Positions 46,379 through 53,379 of a stretch of DNA of 64,000 nt are shown here, piece by piece (the first letter of the stretch is position 1; every line of letters starts with the position of its first letter). The notes under the pieces are model-generated. The model had not been told where the DNA came from. It saw only the letters and a program-made list of their open reading frames with translations, and made no database searches. A program made the translations under genes and the position numbers. Source of the DNA: DATDAH01 sp963725155 (GTDB lineage Bacteria; Actinomycetota; Acidimicrobiia; Acidimicrobiales; DATDAH01); assembly GCA_963725155.1 (NCBI GenBank), contig CAVRXU010000002.1, forward strand, positions 806,001 through 870,000. The letters run 5' to 3'.

Positions 46379-48115
46379 ATGACCGAGGTCGACCCGACCG
46401 CGGGCGGCGCCTTCGACCCACGGGACGGGGACCTCACGGACCAGCTGCACATGGCCCTGGAAGCCTCCGGCCTGGGCACGTGGCGGTGGGACATCGCCAG
46501 CGGCTCGGTCGAGTGGGACGCCCGGCTGGAAGGCCTCTACGGCTTCGCACCCGGGACCTTCCCTGGCACCTTCGACGCGTATCAGGAGCGGATCCACCCC
46601 GAGGACCGACCGCACATGCTGGCCACCGTCGACGCCGCGACGAAGGACCGCCGGCCCTACCGGGTCGAGCACCGGGTGGTCTGGCCCGACGGGACCATCC
46701 GGTGGATCCAGGGCTCGGGACGGGTCACGATCGGCCCCGACGGTGAGGTGACGGGAGCCATCGGTTGCAGCCTGGACGTGACCGATCTGATCGAAGCGCG
46801 CGTCGAGTTGGCCGACGCGGCGGAGGCGGAGGGGGCCCACCGCCGACGCCTGGAGTTCCTGAACCGCATCAACGAGGCCCTGGCCGCGGCCCCGACCCGT
46901 CAGGACGTGATGACCGACGTCACCCGGGCCGCCGTTCCCCACCTCGGCGACTGGTGCCTCATCTACGTGCTCCCGGACCCGGCAGCGACGGTGCCGGAGG
47001 TGGTCATGGCCCACGCCGACCCTGCGGTCGACGACGTCGCCCGCGAGATCGCCGGGACCCTCGAATGGGATCCCGACGCCGAGGTGGGCATGCCCGTCGT
47101 GCTGCGGACCGGCCGAGCCGAGTTCCACCCGGACGTCACCGACGAACTGGTGGATCGGCTCGACCTTGCACCCGAGCGGCGCGAGCTCGTTCGCCGCCTG
47201 GGGTGGAAGAGCGTCATGTCGGTGCCGTTGACGAAGCGGGGGCGGGTCATCGGTGGCCTTCAGTTCGTGCTCACCGACGCCGAGCGGCGCTACTCCGACG
47301 ACGATCTCGCTCTGGCCGAGGCCGTCGCCGGGCGCGTGGCCTCGGCCCTCGAGAACCGCCGACTCACGGATCAGCAACGCCTCATCGCCAGCACCCTGCA
47401 GGCCAGCCTGCTGCCTGACCGCCTGCCGGAGATCCCGACTGTCGAGGTCGCCGTCCGTTACTGGGCCAGCGGCGAGGGCACCGAGGTGGGCGGCGACTTC
47501 TACGACCTGTTCGCCGTCGACGACGAGACCTGGGCTGCAGTGATCGGCGACATCTGCGGCACCGGCCCGCTGGCGGCGTCCCTCACGTCGTTGGCCCGGA
47601 ACACGATCCGCCTCTGCGCCTGGCGGGGCGACGACGCCGTCACCACGCTGAACTGGCTGAACCGGGCGATGCTCGAAGCCCGTCCGGGCTGGTTCCTCAC
47701 CGGGGCCTTCCTGACCCTGCGTCCCCGCGAGGCCGGCGTGGACCTCGAGGTCACCGTGGCCGGCCACCCCCTCCCGGTCATCGTCGCCGTCGACGGGACG
47801 GCTCGGCTGGCGGGCCAGCCGGGGACCTTGCTCGGCGCGTTCGAGGACATCGCCCTCCGCCCGACGGCGGAGCACCTGGCACCCGGTGACACCCTCGTCC
47901 TCTACACCGACGGCGTCGGCGACGTGGCGCCGCCCCACGGTCTCGAAGAGGACGAGGTGAAGCGGCTGTTCGTCGAGGCGGCAGCAGGCGGCGGTGGGGC
48001 GCCGCCCGAGGTGATCGCCGACCGGATCCACGACCGGCTGGCCGCCGTCCTGCCGATGGACGTCCGCACCGACGACGTCGCCCTGCTCATCCTGCAGGTT
48101 CCGCCGGTCGACTGA
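46379..48115 (+). CDS. SpoIIE-type PP2C phosphatase with PAS and GAF domains
   Basis: About 578 residues from the ATG at 46379. Order: PAS (LEASGLGTWRWDIASGSVEWD, HPEDRPHML, GSGRVTIGPDGEVTGAIG; residues 20-140), a short linker helix, GAF (LGDWCLIYVLPDP, SVMSVPLTKRGRVIGGLQFV; residues 165-330), and a SpoIIE-type PP2C domain (VEVAVRYWASGEGTEVGGDFYDLF near 360-378, IGDICGTGPLAASLTSLARNTIR, LVLYTDGVGDV). The metal-binding Asp residues of GGDFYD and IGDICG are intact, so activity is likely. Such phosphatases dephosphorylate STAS antagonists and release sigma factors. PAS and GAF suggest signals from small molecules or redox state. An upstream ATG (46277) gives a longer form. Confidence 0.88.
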   Translation: MTEVDPTAGGAFDPRDGDLTDQLHMALEASGLGTWRWDIASGSVEWDARLEGLYGFAPGTFPGTFDAYQERIHPEDRPHMLATVDAATKDRRPYRVEHRVVWPDGTIRWIQGSGRVTIGPDGEVTGAIGCSLDVTDLIEARVELADAAEAEGAHRRRLEFLNRINEALAAAPTRQDVMTDVTRAAVPHLGDWCLIYVLPDPAATVPEVVMAHADPAVDDVAREIAGTLEWDPDAEVGMPVVLRTGRAEFHPDVTDELVDRLDLAPERRELVRRLGWKSVMSVPLTKRGRVIGGLQFVLTDAERRYSDDDLALAEAVAGRVASALENRRLTDQQRLIASTLQASLLPDRLPEIPTVEVAVRYWASGEGTEVGGDFYDLFAVDDETWAAVIGDICGTGPLAASLTSLARNTIRLCAWRGDDAVTTLNWLNRAMLEARPGWFLTGAFLTLRPREAGVDLEVTVAGHPLPVIVAVDGTARLAGQPGTLLGAFEDIALRPTAEHLAPGDTLVLYTDGVGDVAPPHGLEEDEVKRLFVEAAAGGGGAPPEVIADRIHDRLAAVLPMDVRTDDVALLILQVPPVD

Positions 48116-48229
48116 GCGTCGGGATACCCTTTCCTCAGGCGCACGGCGCCCGGCGGAGGCCCGGTCTTGACCTTGCCCCCCGCGGAGCCATGGCGACGCG
48201 CATTCCTGTGCCCTGAGGACGGCGTTTCC

Positions 48230-48241
48230 CGACGTACGTCG
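48230..48241. promoter_or_regulatory. Palindrome upstream of the GAF-ANTAR gene
   Basis: CGACGTACGTCG, a perfect 12-base palindrome, nested between TTTCC and GGAA (48224 to 48247 approximately), 27 bases before the ATG at 48269. The 153-base gap otherwise shows only an AGGAAA ribosome site. Candidate operator by symmetry only. Confidence 0.3.
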
Positions 48242-48268
48242 TAGGAACCCGACCCACACAGGAAACCC

Positions 48269-49021
48269 ATGGTTGCCACCGAGCGCTTGACGGCGGTCCT
48301 GACGCGCTTCGCCCACGCCATGACGGACAGCTACGACCTGACCGAGGTCCTCTACCGGCTGACCGACGACGTGACCGACGTCCTGGACGTGGCCGGGGCG
48401 GGCATCGCGGTGGCTGACGCGGAGGACACGCTCAGATACGCCACGGCGAGCAGTGACGCCGTGGCCACGCTCGAACGGGTCCAGGAGGAGCACCAGCTGG
48501 GGCCGTGCGCCGAAGCCTTCCGCTCCCAGGAGCCGGTGATGGTGGCCGACATCGCCTGCCGGGTCGACTGGCCCGCCTACCGCGCGCAGGCCGAGCACCT
48601 CGGCTTCCACGCCGTCGCCGGCGTCCCCCTGAGCCTCGCTTCGGAGCGCTTCGGGGCGTTGAACCTCTATGACCACGGTCCCCGGGACTGGACGCCCGAG
48701 GACATCGGGCTGGCCCGGATCCTGGCCGACGTCGCGGCGGGCTACCTCGTCCAGGCCCGGCTGGAGGACAGTCGCCGTCTGGCCGAACAGCTCCAGTACG
48801 CGCTCGACACCCGGGTGGTCATCGAGCAGGCCAAGGGCGTGCTCTCCGCCGAGCTCGGGGTCTCGGTCGACGAGGCCTTCGATCGCCTTCGCCGCTACGC
48901 GCGGAACCACAACCAGCGCCTCCGGGTCCTCGCCCAGTCGGTGGTGGCCGAGGGCTACCGGTTCGAGGATCCGAGGGACGATCCCGATCACCACGGCGAT
49001 CCCGTCCCCAGCCTTGGATAG
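48269..49021 (+). CDS. GAF and ANTAR domain transcription antiterminator-type regulator
   Basis: A 250-residue protein. The GAF domain covers about residues 20-165 (VLDVAGAGIAVADAEDTLRYA, EEHQLGPCAEAFRSQEPVMV, AGVPLSLASERFGALNLY). The ANTAR domain is at about residues 175-240: LQYALDTRVVIEQAKGVLSAEL and VDEAFDRLRRYARNHNQRLR, with the conserved AKG and R-Y-A features that bind paired RNA hairpins and prevent termination. It is typical of actinobacteria. Signal unknown. It lies between the phosphatase and STAS genes, so stress signalling may link protein-level switching to RNA-level antitermination. Confidence 0.9.
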   Translation: MVATERLTAVLTRFAHAMTDSYDLTEVLYRLTDDVTDVLDVAGAGIAVADAEDTLRYATASSDAVATLERVQEEHQLGPCAEAFRSQEPVMVADIACRVDWPAYRAQAEHLGFHAVAGVPLSLASERFGALNLYDHGPRDWTPEDIGLARILADVAAGYLVQARLEDSRRLAEQLQYALDTRVVIEQAKGVLSAELGVSVDEAFDRLRRYARNHNQRLRVLAQSVVAEGYRFEDPRDDPDHHGDPVPSLG

Positions 49022-49082
49022 GATCGCTTCGCTTCTCCAGACCTTGGAAGCGGTCGGGTGGGCGGACGTTGCGAGGAGCGAG

Positions 49083-49436
49083 ATGGCGATCGAAGCCACG
49101 GCGGACAGCGGTGATCTGGTTGTCCGCGTGACGGTTGAGGAGGTGGATGCGGCCACGGTGCCGGCGTTCGCCGCCGAGTTGGACTCGGCCATGGCGGCCT
49201 ACCGGTCGGTGCGTCAGGCCTCGAATGGGCACTCGCCGACCTTGGTCATCGACCTCCGCCAGGTCTCCTTCCTCGACTCGAAGGGTTTGCAGTCGCTCCT
49301 CAACGTGCACCGGGAGGCCGTGGCCGAGCAGGGCCGCATCCGCCTGGAGAACGCCGAAGGCGTGGTGCTGCGGGTGCTGGAGGTCACCGGCACCTTGGAT
49401 CACGTCAACGGCAACGGGTCCGCGCCGTCGCCCTGA
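49083..49436 (+). CDS. STAS-domain anti-sigma factor antagonist
   Basis: A 117-residue single STAS domain starting MAIEATADSGDLVVRVTVEEVD, with VIDLRQVSFLDSKGLQSLLNVHREA near residue 55. The Ser in FLDSKGL is at the position phosphorylated by RsbW/SpoIIAB kinases and dephosphorylated by SpoIIE-type PP2C enzymes. The ATG at 49083 has GAGGAGCGAG upstream. It is the natural partner of the anti-sigma kinase and phosphatase encoded nearby. A longer start overlapping the GAF-ANTAR gene is possible but lacks a ribosome site. Confidence 0.88.
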   Translation: MAIEATADSGDLVVRVTVEEVDAATVPAFAAELDSAMAAYRSVRQASNGHSPTLVIDLRQVSFLDSKGLQSLLNVHREAVAEQGRIRLENAEGVVLRVLEVTGTLDHVNGNGSAPSP

Positions 49437-49446
49437 GCCGTGCGCC

Positions 49447-50352
49447 TCAGTCCGAGGCGGCACGCTCCACGAGCAGATCGCGGTAGGTCTCGACGCCGGA
49501 CGGAGCGACCGGCGTGGTCTCGAGGAAGTCCCGGAGGACCTCGACGAAGGGGCCCGGGGCCTCGACGTGCGGGAAGTGGCCGACGCCGTCCATGATCTCG
49601 AGCCGACTGCCCTCGATGACCTCGTGGGCGGCGTGGGCATGGCTGACCGGGATGATCGGGTCGTCGGCGCCCCACACGATCAGGGTGGGCACGGCGGCGG
49701 CGAGGTACAGGCGGTCCATGGCGCTGACCGACTGCCCGCCGGGGTCGATGACCGCCCGCATGGTGCGCACGAACGCCTTGCGGTTGTCCGACTCGGTCAG
49801 GGACCGGTACGCCGACCACATCTCCGCCGCCCGGCCCGAGCGGATGCCGCGGCGCAACAGGAACCGGCTCACCGCGTCTCCCCGCTCCCGGACGAAGGCC
49901 GGAAAGACCACCGGCAGCACGTACTCGGCCAGCGGCAGGGTCGCCGCCCGCAGGAGGGGGCTGACCTCGCGCCCCAGGCCGCCGCTGTCGACCAGGACCA
50001 GGCGCTCACAGACCTCGGGGTGCTGGTAGGCCAGCTGCATGGCCACCCCGCCGCCGAAGGACTGGCCCACGAGGGTGACCCGTTCGACGCCGAGTACGCC
50101 CAAGAAGTCCCGCAGGCCGCTGGCGTAGGCCCCGAGTGAGTAGTCCCCCAGGGGCTTGGCCGACTCGCCGTGGCCGAGCAGGTCGGGGGCGATCATCCGG
50201 TAGTCATCGGCCAGCGCGGGCATGACCTCGCGCCAGGCCCGAGAACTGCCGGCGATGCCGTGGAGGAGCAGGAGAACAGGCCCCTCCCCGACATCCCGGT
50301 AGCTGATCTCGTGACCGTGGATCGTGACCCGGCGGACGGCGCTGGCTGCCAT
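49447..50352 (-). CDS. Alpha/beta hydrolase
   Basis: A 301-residue alpha/beta-hydrolase. LLLLHGIAGSSRAWREV gives the oxyanion HG motif near residue 30; the nucleophile elbow is VGQSFGGG (Ser near residue 95); the acid is likely the Asp in VWGADDPIIPVSHA near residue 238 and the catalytic His is in GVGHFPHVEAP near 270. Many relatives hydrolyse esters or C-C bonds of ring-cleavage products; the substrate is not known. ATG at 50352. Converges on the STAS gene (10-base gap) and diverges from the DUF445 gene. Confidence 0.9.
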   Translation of the reverse strand: MAASAVRRVTIHGHEISYRDVGEGPVLLLLHGIAGSSRAWREVMPALADDYRMIAPDLLGHGESAKPLGDYSLGAYASGLRDFLGVLGVERVTLVGQSFGGGVAMQLAYQHPEVCERLVLVDSGGLGREVSPLLRAATLPLAEYVLPVVFPAFVRERGDAVSRFLLRRGIRSGRAAEMWSAYRSLTESDNRKAFVRTMRAVIDPGGQSVSAMDRLYLAAAVPTLIVWGADDPIIPVSHAHAAHEVIEGSRLEIMDGVGHFPHVEAPGPFVEVLRDFLETTPVAPSGVETYRDLLVERAASD

Positions 50353-50419
50353 GCCGCGAGTATCCCCATCCCGGAGCCCGATCCAACCCGGAAGCACCCG
50401 ATGGGGGTAGAGAGAGCTC

Positions 50420-51685
50420 ATGACGACGATGACCGCCCTTCCGGTGGTGCGCGCCCAGGACGAGCGCCGGGCCCGGCTGCGGGCCATGAAGCAACGGGCC
50501 ACGGCCCTCCTGGCCATGGCCACCGCGGTGTTCCTGGTGGTGACGATCTGGGGCGCTGACACCGGCGCCGCCGGCTACGTCCAGGCCACCGCCGAAGCGG
50601 CGATGGTCGGCGGCCTGGCCGACTGGTTCGCCGTGACCGCCCTGTTCCGCCACCCCCTCGGCATCCCGATCCCGCACACGGCGATCGTGGTGGCCCGCAA
50701 GGACCAGTTCGGGGAGACGCTGGGCGAGTTCATCCAGGACGCCTTCGTGAACCCCGACGCCATCGTGAGCCGAGTGCAGTCGGCCCGGATCGGGCCTCGG
50801 CTGGCGACCTGGCTGCAGGATCCGGCGAACGCCGATCGGCTGGCCGGTGACGTGCTCGACGCCGCCGTGCAGGTCTCGGACCTCGTCGACGACGAGGACG
50901 TCCAGCAGGTGCTGCACGGGGCGATGCGCACCCGGTTGGAGACCGTGCCCGCCGCGCCCGTGGCCGGGCGGGCCCTGGAGTTCATGATCCGCGACGGTCG
51001 CCACCAGCAGGCCCTCGACGCGGTCCTACGGGAGTTCGATCGGTTCCTCGACGAGCACCGGGACGACCTGCGGGCCCAGCTCGGGGCAGCCTCGCCCTGG
51101 TGGTTGCCGGGCGCGGCGGAGGACCGGCTCTTCGAACGCCTGGTCGAGGGGGTGCGCACCGTGGTGCAGGCCATGCTCGACGACCGGGACCACCAGTTCC
51201 GGCAGCGCTTCGAGTCCCGGCTGGCCGAGCTGGCCCATGACCTGCAGACCTCGCCGGAGCTCCGGGCCCGAGGCGAGCAACTCAAGGCCGACCTCCTGGC
51301 CCAACCCGAGATCGGCGACTGGGTGGGCTCGCTCTGGACGGATGTGAAGTCCCAGCTCCGCCAGCAGGCCACCCTGCCCGACGGAGACCTGCGCCAACGC
51401 CTGGCCGAGGTGGCGACGGCCGTCGGACACCGGATGGAGGAGCCCGTCATCGCCGAGCGCGTGAACGACGCCCTGTCCACGGCGGTGACCTACGTGGTCG
51501 AGCGCTTCGAGGGAGAGATCGTGACGCTGGTCAGCGGCACCATCGAACGGTGGGACTCGGCGGAGACGGCGGACCGCCTCGAGCTGCTCCTCGGCCCCGA
51601 CCTCCAGTTCATCCGCATCAACGGGACCGTGGTCGGCGCAATGGCGGGACTCGGACTGCACGCAGTGGCGCAGCTGCTGGGCTGA
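50420..51685 (+). CDS. DUF445 membrane-associated protein (YheB/YjiN-like)
   Basis: A 421-residue protein. A hydrophobic helix (residues 35-55: TALLAMATAVFLVVTIWG) is followed by the DUF445 signature AEAAMVGGLADWFAVTALFRHPLGIPIPHTAIV near residues 56-90 and a C-terminal hydrophobic tail (VVGAMAGLGLHAVAQLLG). The long middle (LVDDEDVQQVLHGAMRT to EGEIVTLVSGTIERWD) is helical. Family members are membrane proteins of unknown function with the same GGLADWFAV...FRHPLG motif. ATG at 50420. It is 117 bases before the next gene and separated from it by palindromic repeats. Confidence 0.88.
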   Translation: MTTMTALPVVRAQDERRARLRAMKQRATALLAMATAVFLVVTIWGADTGAAGYVQATAEAAMVGGLADWFAVTALFRHPLGIPIPHTAIVVARKDQFGETLGEFIQDAFVNPDAIVSRVQSARIGPRLATWLQDPANADRLAGDVLDAAVQVSDLVDDEDVQQVLHGAMRTRLETVPAAPVAGRALEFMIRDGRHQQALDAVLREFDRFLDEHRDDLRAQLGAASPWWLPGAAEDRLFERLVEGVRTVVQAMLDDRDHQFRQRFESRLAELAHDLQTSPELRARGEQLKADLLAQPEIGDWVGSLWTDVKSQLRQQATLPDGDLRQRLAEVATAVGHRMEEPVIAERVNDALSTAVTYVVERFEGEIVTLVSGTIERWDSAETADRLELLLGPDLQFIRINGTVVGAMAGLGLHAVAQLLG

Positions 51686-51698
51686 ACGACCGTCGGTT

Positions 51699-51726
51699 CC
51701 TGAAGCCGGCTTCAGGTGACTTCAGG
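51699..51726. promoter_or_regulatory. 18-base palindrome plus third half-site; direct repeats at 10-base spacing
   Basis: CCTGAAGCCGGCTTCAGG (51699-51716) is a perfect palindrome, followed at 51720-51726 by another CTTCAGG. The two CTTCAGG copies on one strand are exactly 10 bases apart, the usual spacing of half-sites bound by OmpR/PhoB-type response regulators, and an OmpR-type regulator is encoded at 54753-55430. It lies 76 bases before the small exported protein gene and could also act as a terminator for the DUF445 gene. Confidence 0.45.
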
Positions 51727-51761
51727 AAGCCCACAGCTGCGAGGGCGCATCCTGAGCGGCA

Positions 51762-51776
51762 GGTCCCTGAGGGACC
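51762..51776. promoter_or_regulatory. Short inverted repeat before the small exported protein gene
   Basis: GGTCCC-TGA-GGGACC, a 6-base dyad with a 3-base spacer, 25 bases before the GTG at 51802. It could be an operator or a 5'-leader hairpin; no further support. Confidence 0.25.
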
Positions 51777-51801
51777 GACCACTCGACCCAGGGAGCCCCC
51801 C

Positions 51802-52083
51802 GTGCACCAATCCACCGCCCTCACCGCCTTCGCCGCTCTCGGGCTGACTGTCATCGCCGGCCTGAGCGCCGCCGCCGTGACCATCGACCACGGTGCCACC
51901 TCCGCCACATCCGCCACCCGGGCCGCCGTGCAGTACGTCGACCAGTACGGCAACCCCGTTGCCGCCCCCGGGTCGGCCACAGCGAACGCCACCGGCTCGT
52001 CGGCCTCGGCCCCCGACCGGACGAGTACCCCCGTCGTCCGCAACACTGGTGACGACGACCAGAGTGAAGGGGCCGAGGACTGA
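51802..52083 (+). CDS. Small exported or membrane-anchored protein of 93 residues
   Basis: GTG start at 51802 after GGGAGCC. The N-terminus is a signal or anchor helix (ALTAFAALGLTVIAGLSAAAV, about residues 6-26) and the rest is Ala-, Thr-, Ser-rich with an acidic end (GDDDQSEGAED). The phrase VQYVDQYGNPV suggests a short extended segment. No family recognised. Its stop overlaps the next start (TGATG), and the following two genes also lie close, so it is the first gene of a three-gene set with the proline-rich and ferric-reductase-like proteins. It may bind metal or form a surface cap; not established. Confidence 0.65.
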   Translation: MHQSTALTAFAALGLTVIAGLSAAAVTIDHGATSATSATRAAVQYVDQYGNPVAAPGSATANATGSSASAPDRTSTPVVRNTGDDDQSEGAED

Positions 52084-52796
52084 TGACCGAACGTCCGAAC
52101 CCCGACGTCGAAGCCCGACTCGCCCGCCTGGCCGCCCGCGGTCGGGTGGCCAAGAACCCTCCTCGGACGGCCTCCCCGCCGCCCCCGAGCCCGCCGGTGG
52201 CGGGTGCAGCCATCCCCCCTCCTCCGCCCCCGCCCACCGGTGGGCCCGCCCCGCGTCCGACCCTGCCGCCACCGCCGACGGCGCCGCCGACGCGCTCGAC
52301 GCTCCCCCCGCCACCGGCCCGCCGGGCCCCGGGCCCCGCTCCGACGGCCCCGCCGGTGCCGCGGCGGGTGGTCCTGCCCGCACCGGACCCGCGTGCCCGG
52401 GTTCTACCCCCGCCTCCGGCCGCCCCGCCAGTGCGGTACCTGGGCGGCCAGGCCCCCACGCCCCCGCCCGCCCGCCGGCCGGCCCCGGCGCGGCCCGCCG
52501 CCTCCCGCCCCGCCCGTCCGGCACCGAGCCCTTCCCCCCGGCGCAAGCACCCGGCCGAGAACTCGCGCCTGGTCGTCGGCGTCCTCAGCGTGGCCACCTC
52601 GCTCGCCATCGTCGCCGGACTCGCCTGGGGCTCCCGGCAGCCGGCCACGGCCCAGCCGTCGGCCAATCCGACGGTCGTGGTGGTGCCGGGCGGCGATTCC
52701 TCGGGCTCGTCCGGGTCCTCGAGCTCGTCGTCGAGCTCGAACCCGGCGCCCCTCCCCGTGCTGCCGACGCCCTCGACCAACAGCGGCGGCAGCTGA
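52083..52796 (+). CDS. Proline-rich single-pass membrane protein
   Basis: A 237-residue protein. Residues 1-25 (MTERPNPDVEARLARLAARG) form a short charged head, residues 28-150 are very proline-rich (runs such as PPPPPPPTGG), one transmembrane helix follows (LVVGVLSVATSLAIVAGLAWG, about 163-183), then a Thr/Ser/Pro-rich outer tail with a poly-Ser run. This is an inside-out topology with a long proline-rich cytoplasmic segment. Low-complexity codon use makes homology searches unreliable. It sits between the small exported protein and the ferric-reductase-like gene, four bases before the latter. Probably an adaptor or anchor of that membrane complex; this is inference. Confidence 0.7.
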   Translation: MTERPNPDVEARLARLAARGRVAKNPPRTASPPPPSPPVAGAAIPPPPPPPTGGPAPRPTLPPPPTAPPTRSTLPPPPARRAPGPAPTAPPVPRRVVLPAPDPRARVLPPPPAAPPVRYLGGQAPTPPPARRPAPARPAASRPARPAPSPSPRRKHPAENSRLVVGVLSVATSLAIVAGLAWGSRQPATAQPSANPTVVVVPGGDSSGSSGSSSSSSSSNPAPLPVLPTPSTNSGGS

Positions 52797-52800
52797 CCCT

Positions 52801-53367
52801 GTGGACCCTCAACTCTGGTGGTACACGGCCCGAGCCGGGGGCATCGTCGCCCTCGCCCTGGCGGCCACCTCGGTGGTGTGGGGGCTGCTCCTGTCGACCC
52901 GCATCCTCCAGGGGCGGCCCTCGGGGGCGTGGTTGCTCGACCTCCACCGGTTCCTGGGCGGAGCCGCGGTCATCTTCACCGGCATCCACCTGGCCGGGCT
53001 GGTGGCCGACACGTACGTCCATTTCGGCGTGGCCGACCTGCTCGTCCCCTTCGCCTCGGGTTGGAAGACGGGTGCCGTGGCCTGGGGGATCGTGGCCTTC
53101 TACCTCCTGCTGGCCGTGGAGATCAGCTCGCTGGTCATGAACCGCATCCCCCGGAAGTGGTGGAAGCGAATCCACCTCACGTCCTACGTCCTCTTCTGGA
53201 CGGGGGCCCTGCACGGGGCCTTGGCCGGGACCGACGCCGGAAACCCGATCTACGTCGGCTCCATGGTGGGCCTCATCGTGCTGGTCTCGGGCCTCACGGT
53301 GCACCGTGTCCTGACCGCCCGGAAGTTCCGGGGCGTGTTCAGAGCGCCCGCCCCCTCCTCCGCCTGA
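52801..53367 (+). CDS. Ferric reductase-like transmembrane protein (heme-binding fold)
   Basis: A 188-residue integral membrane protein with about five to six helices, starting VDPQLWWYTARAGGIVALALAA at a GTG. Candidate heme-ligand histidines sit in LLDLHRFLGGAAVIFTGIHLAG (residues 46-63), in RIHLTSY near residue 122 and in GALHGALAG near 137, arranged as in ferric reductase/YedZ-like domains that carry electrons across the membrane. No flavin domain is attached, so an electron donor or acceptor must be separate. It ends the three-gene set and converges on the sensor kinase gene with a 12-base gap. Confidence 0.8.
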   Translation: MDPQLWWYTARAGGIVALALAATSVVWGLLLSTRILQGRPSGAWLLDLHRFLGGAAVIFTGIHLAGLVADTYVHFGVADLLVPFASGWKTGAVAWGIVAFYLLLAVEISSLVMNRIPRKWWKRIHLTSYVLFWTGALHGALAGTDAGNPIYVGSMVGLIVLVSGLTVHRVLTARKFRGVFRAPAPSSA

Positions 53368-53379
53368 CCGATCCGATCC

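Noticed and set aside
46013..49192. A minus-strand open frame of over 1000 codons across the phosphatase, ANTAR and STAS genes
   Set aside because: It is antisense to three genes with clear domain motifs, has no recognisable motifs itself and a repetitive G/R/V/D composition typical of shadow frames in GC-rich DNA; only its first part overlaps the real RsbA-type region, which uses another frame.
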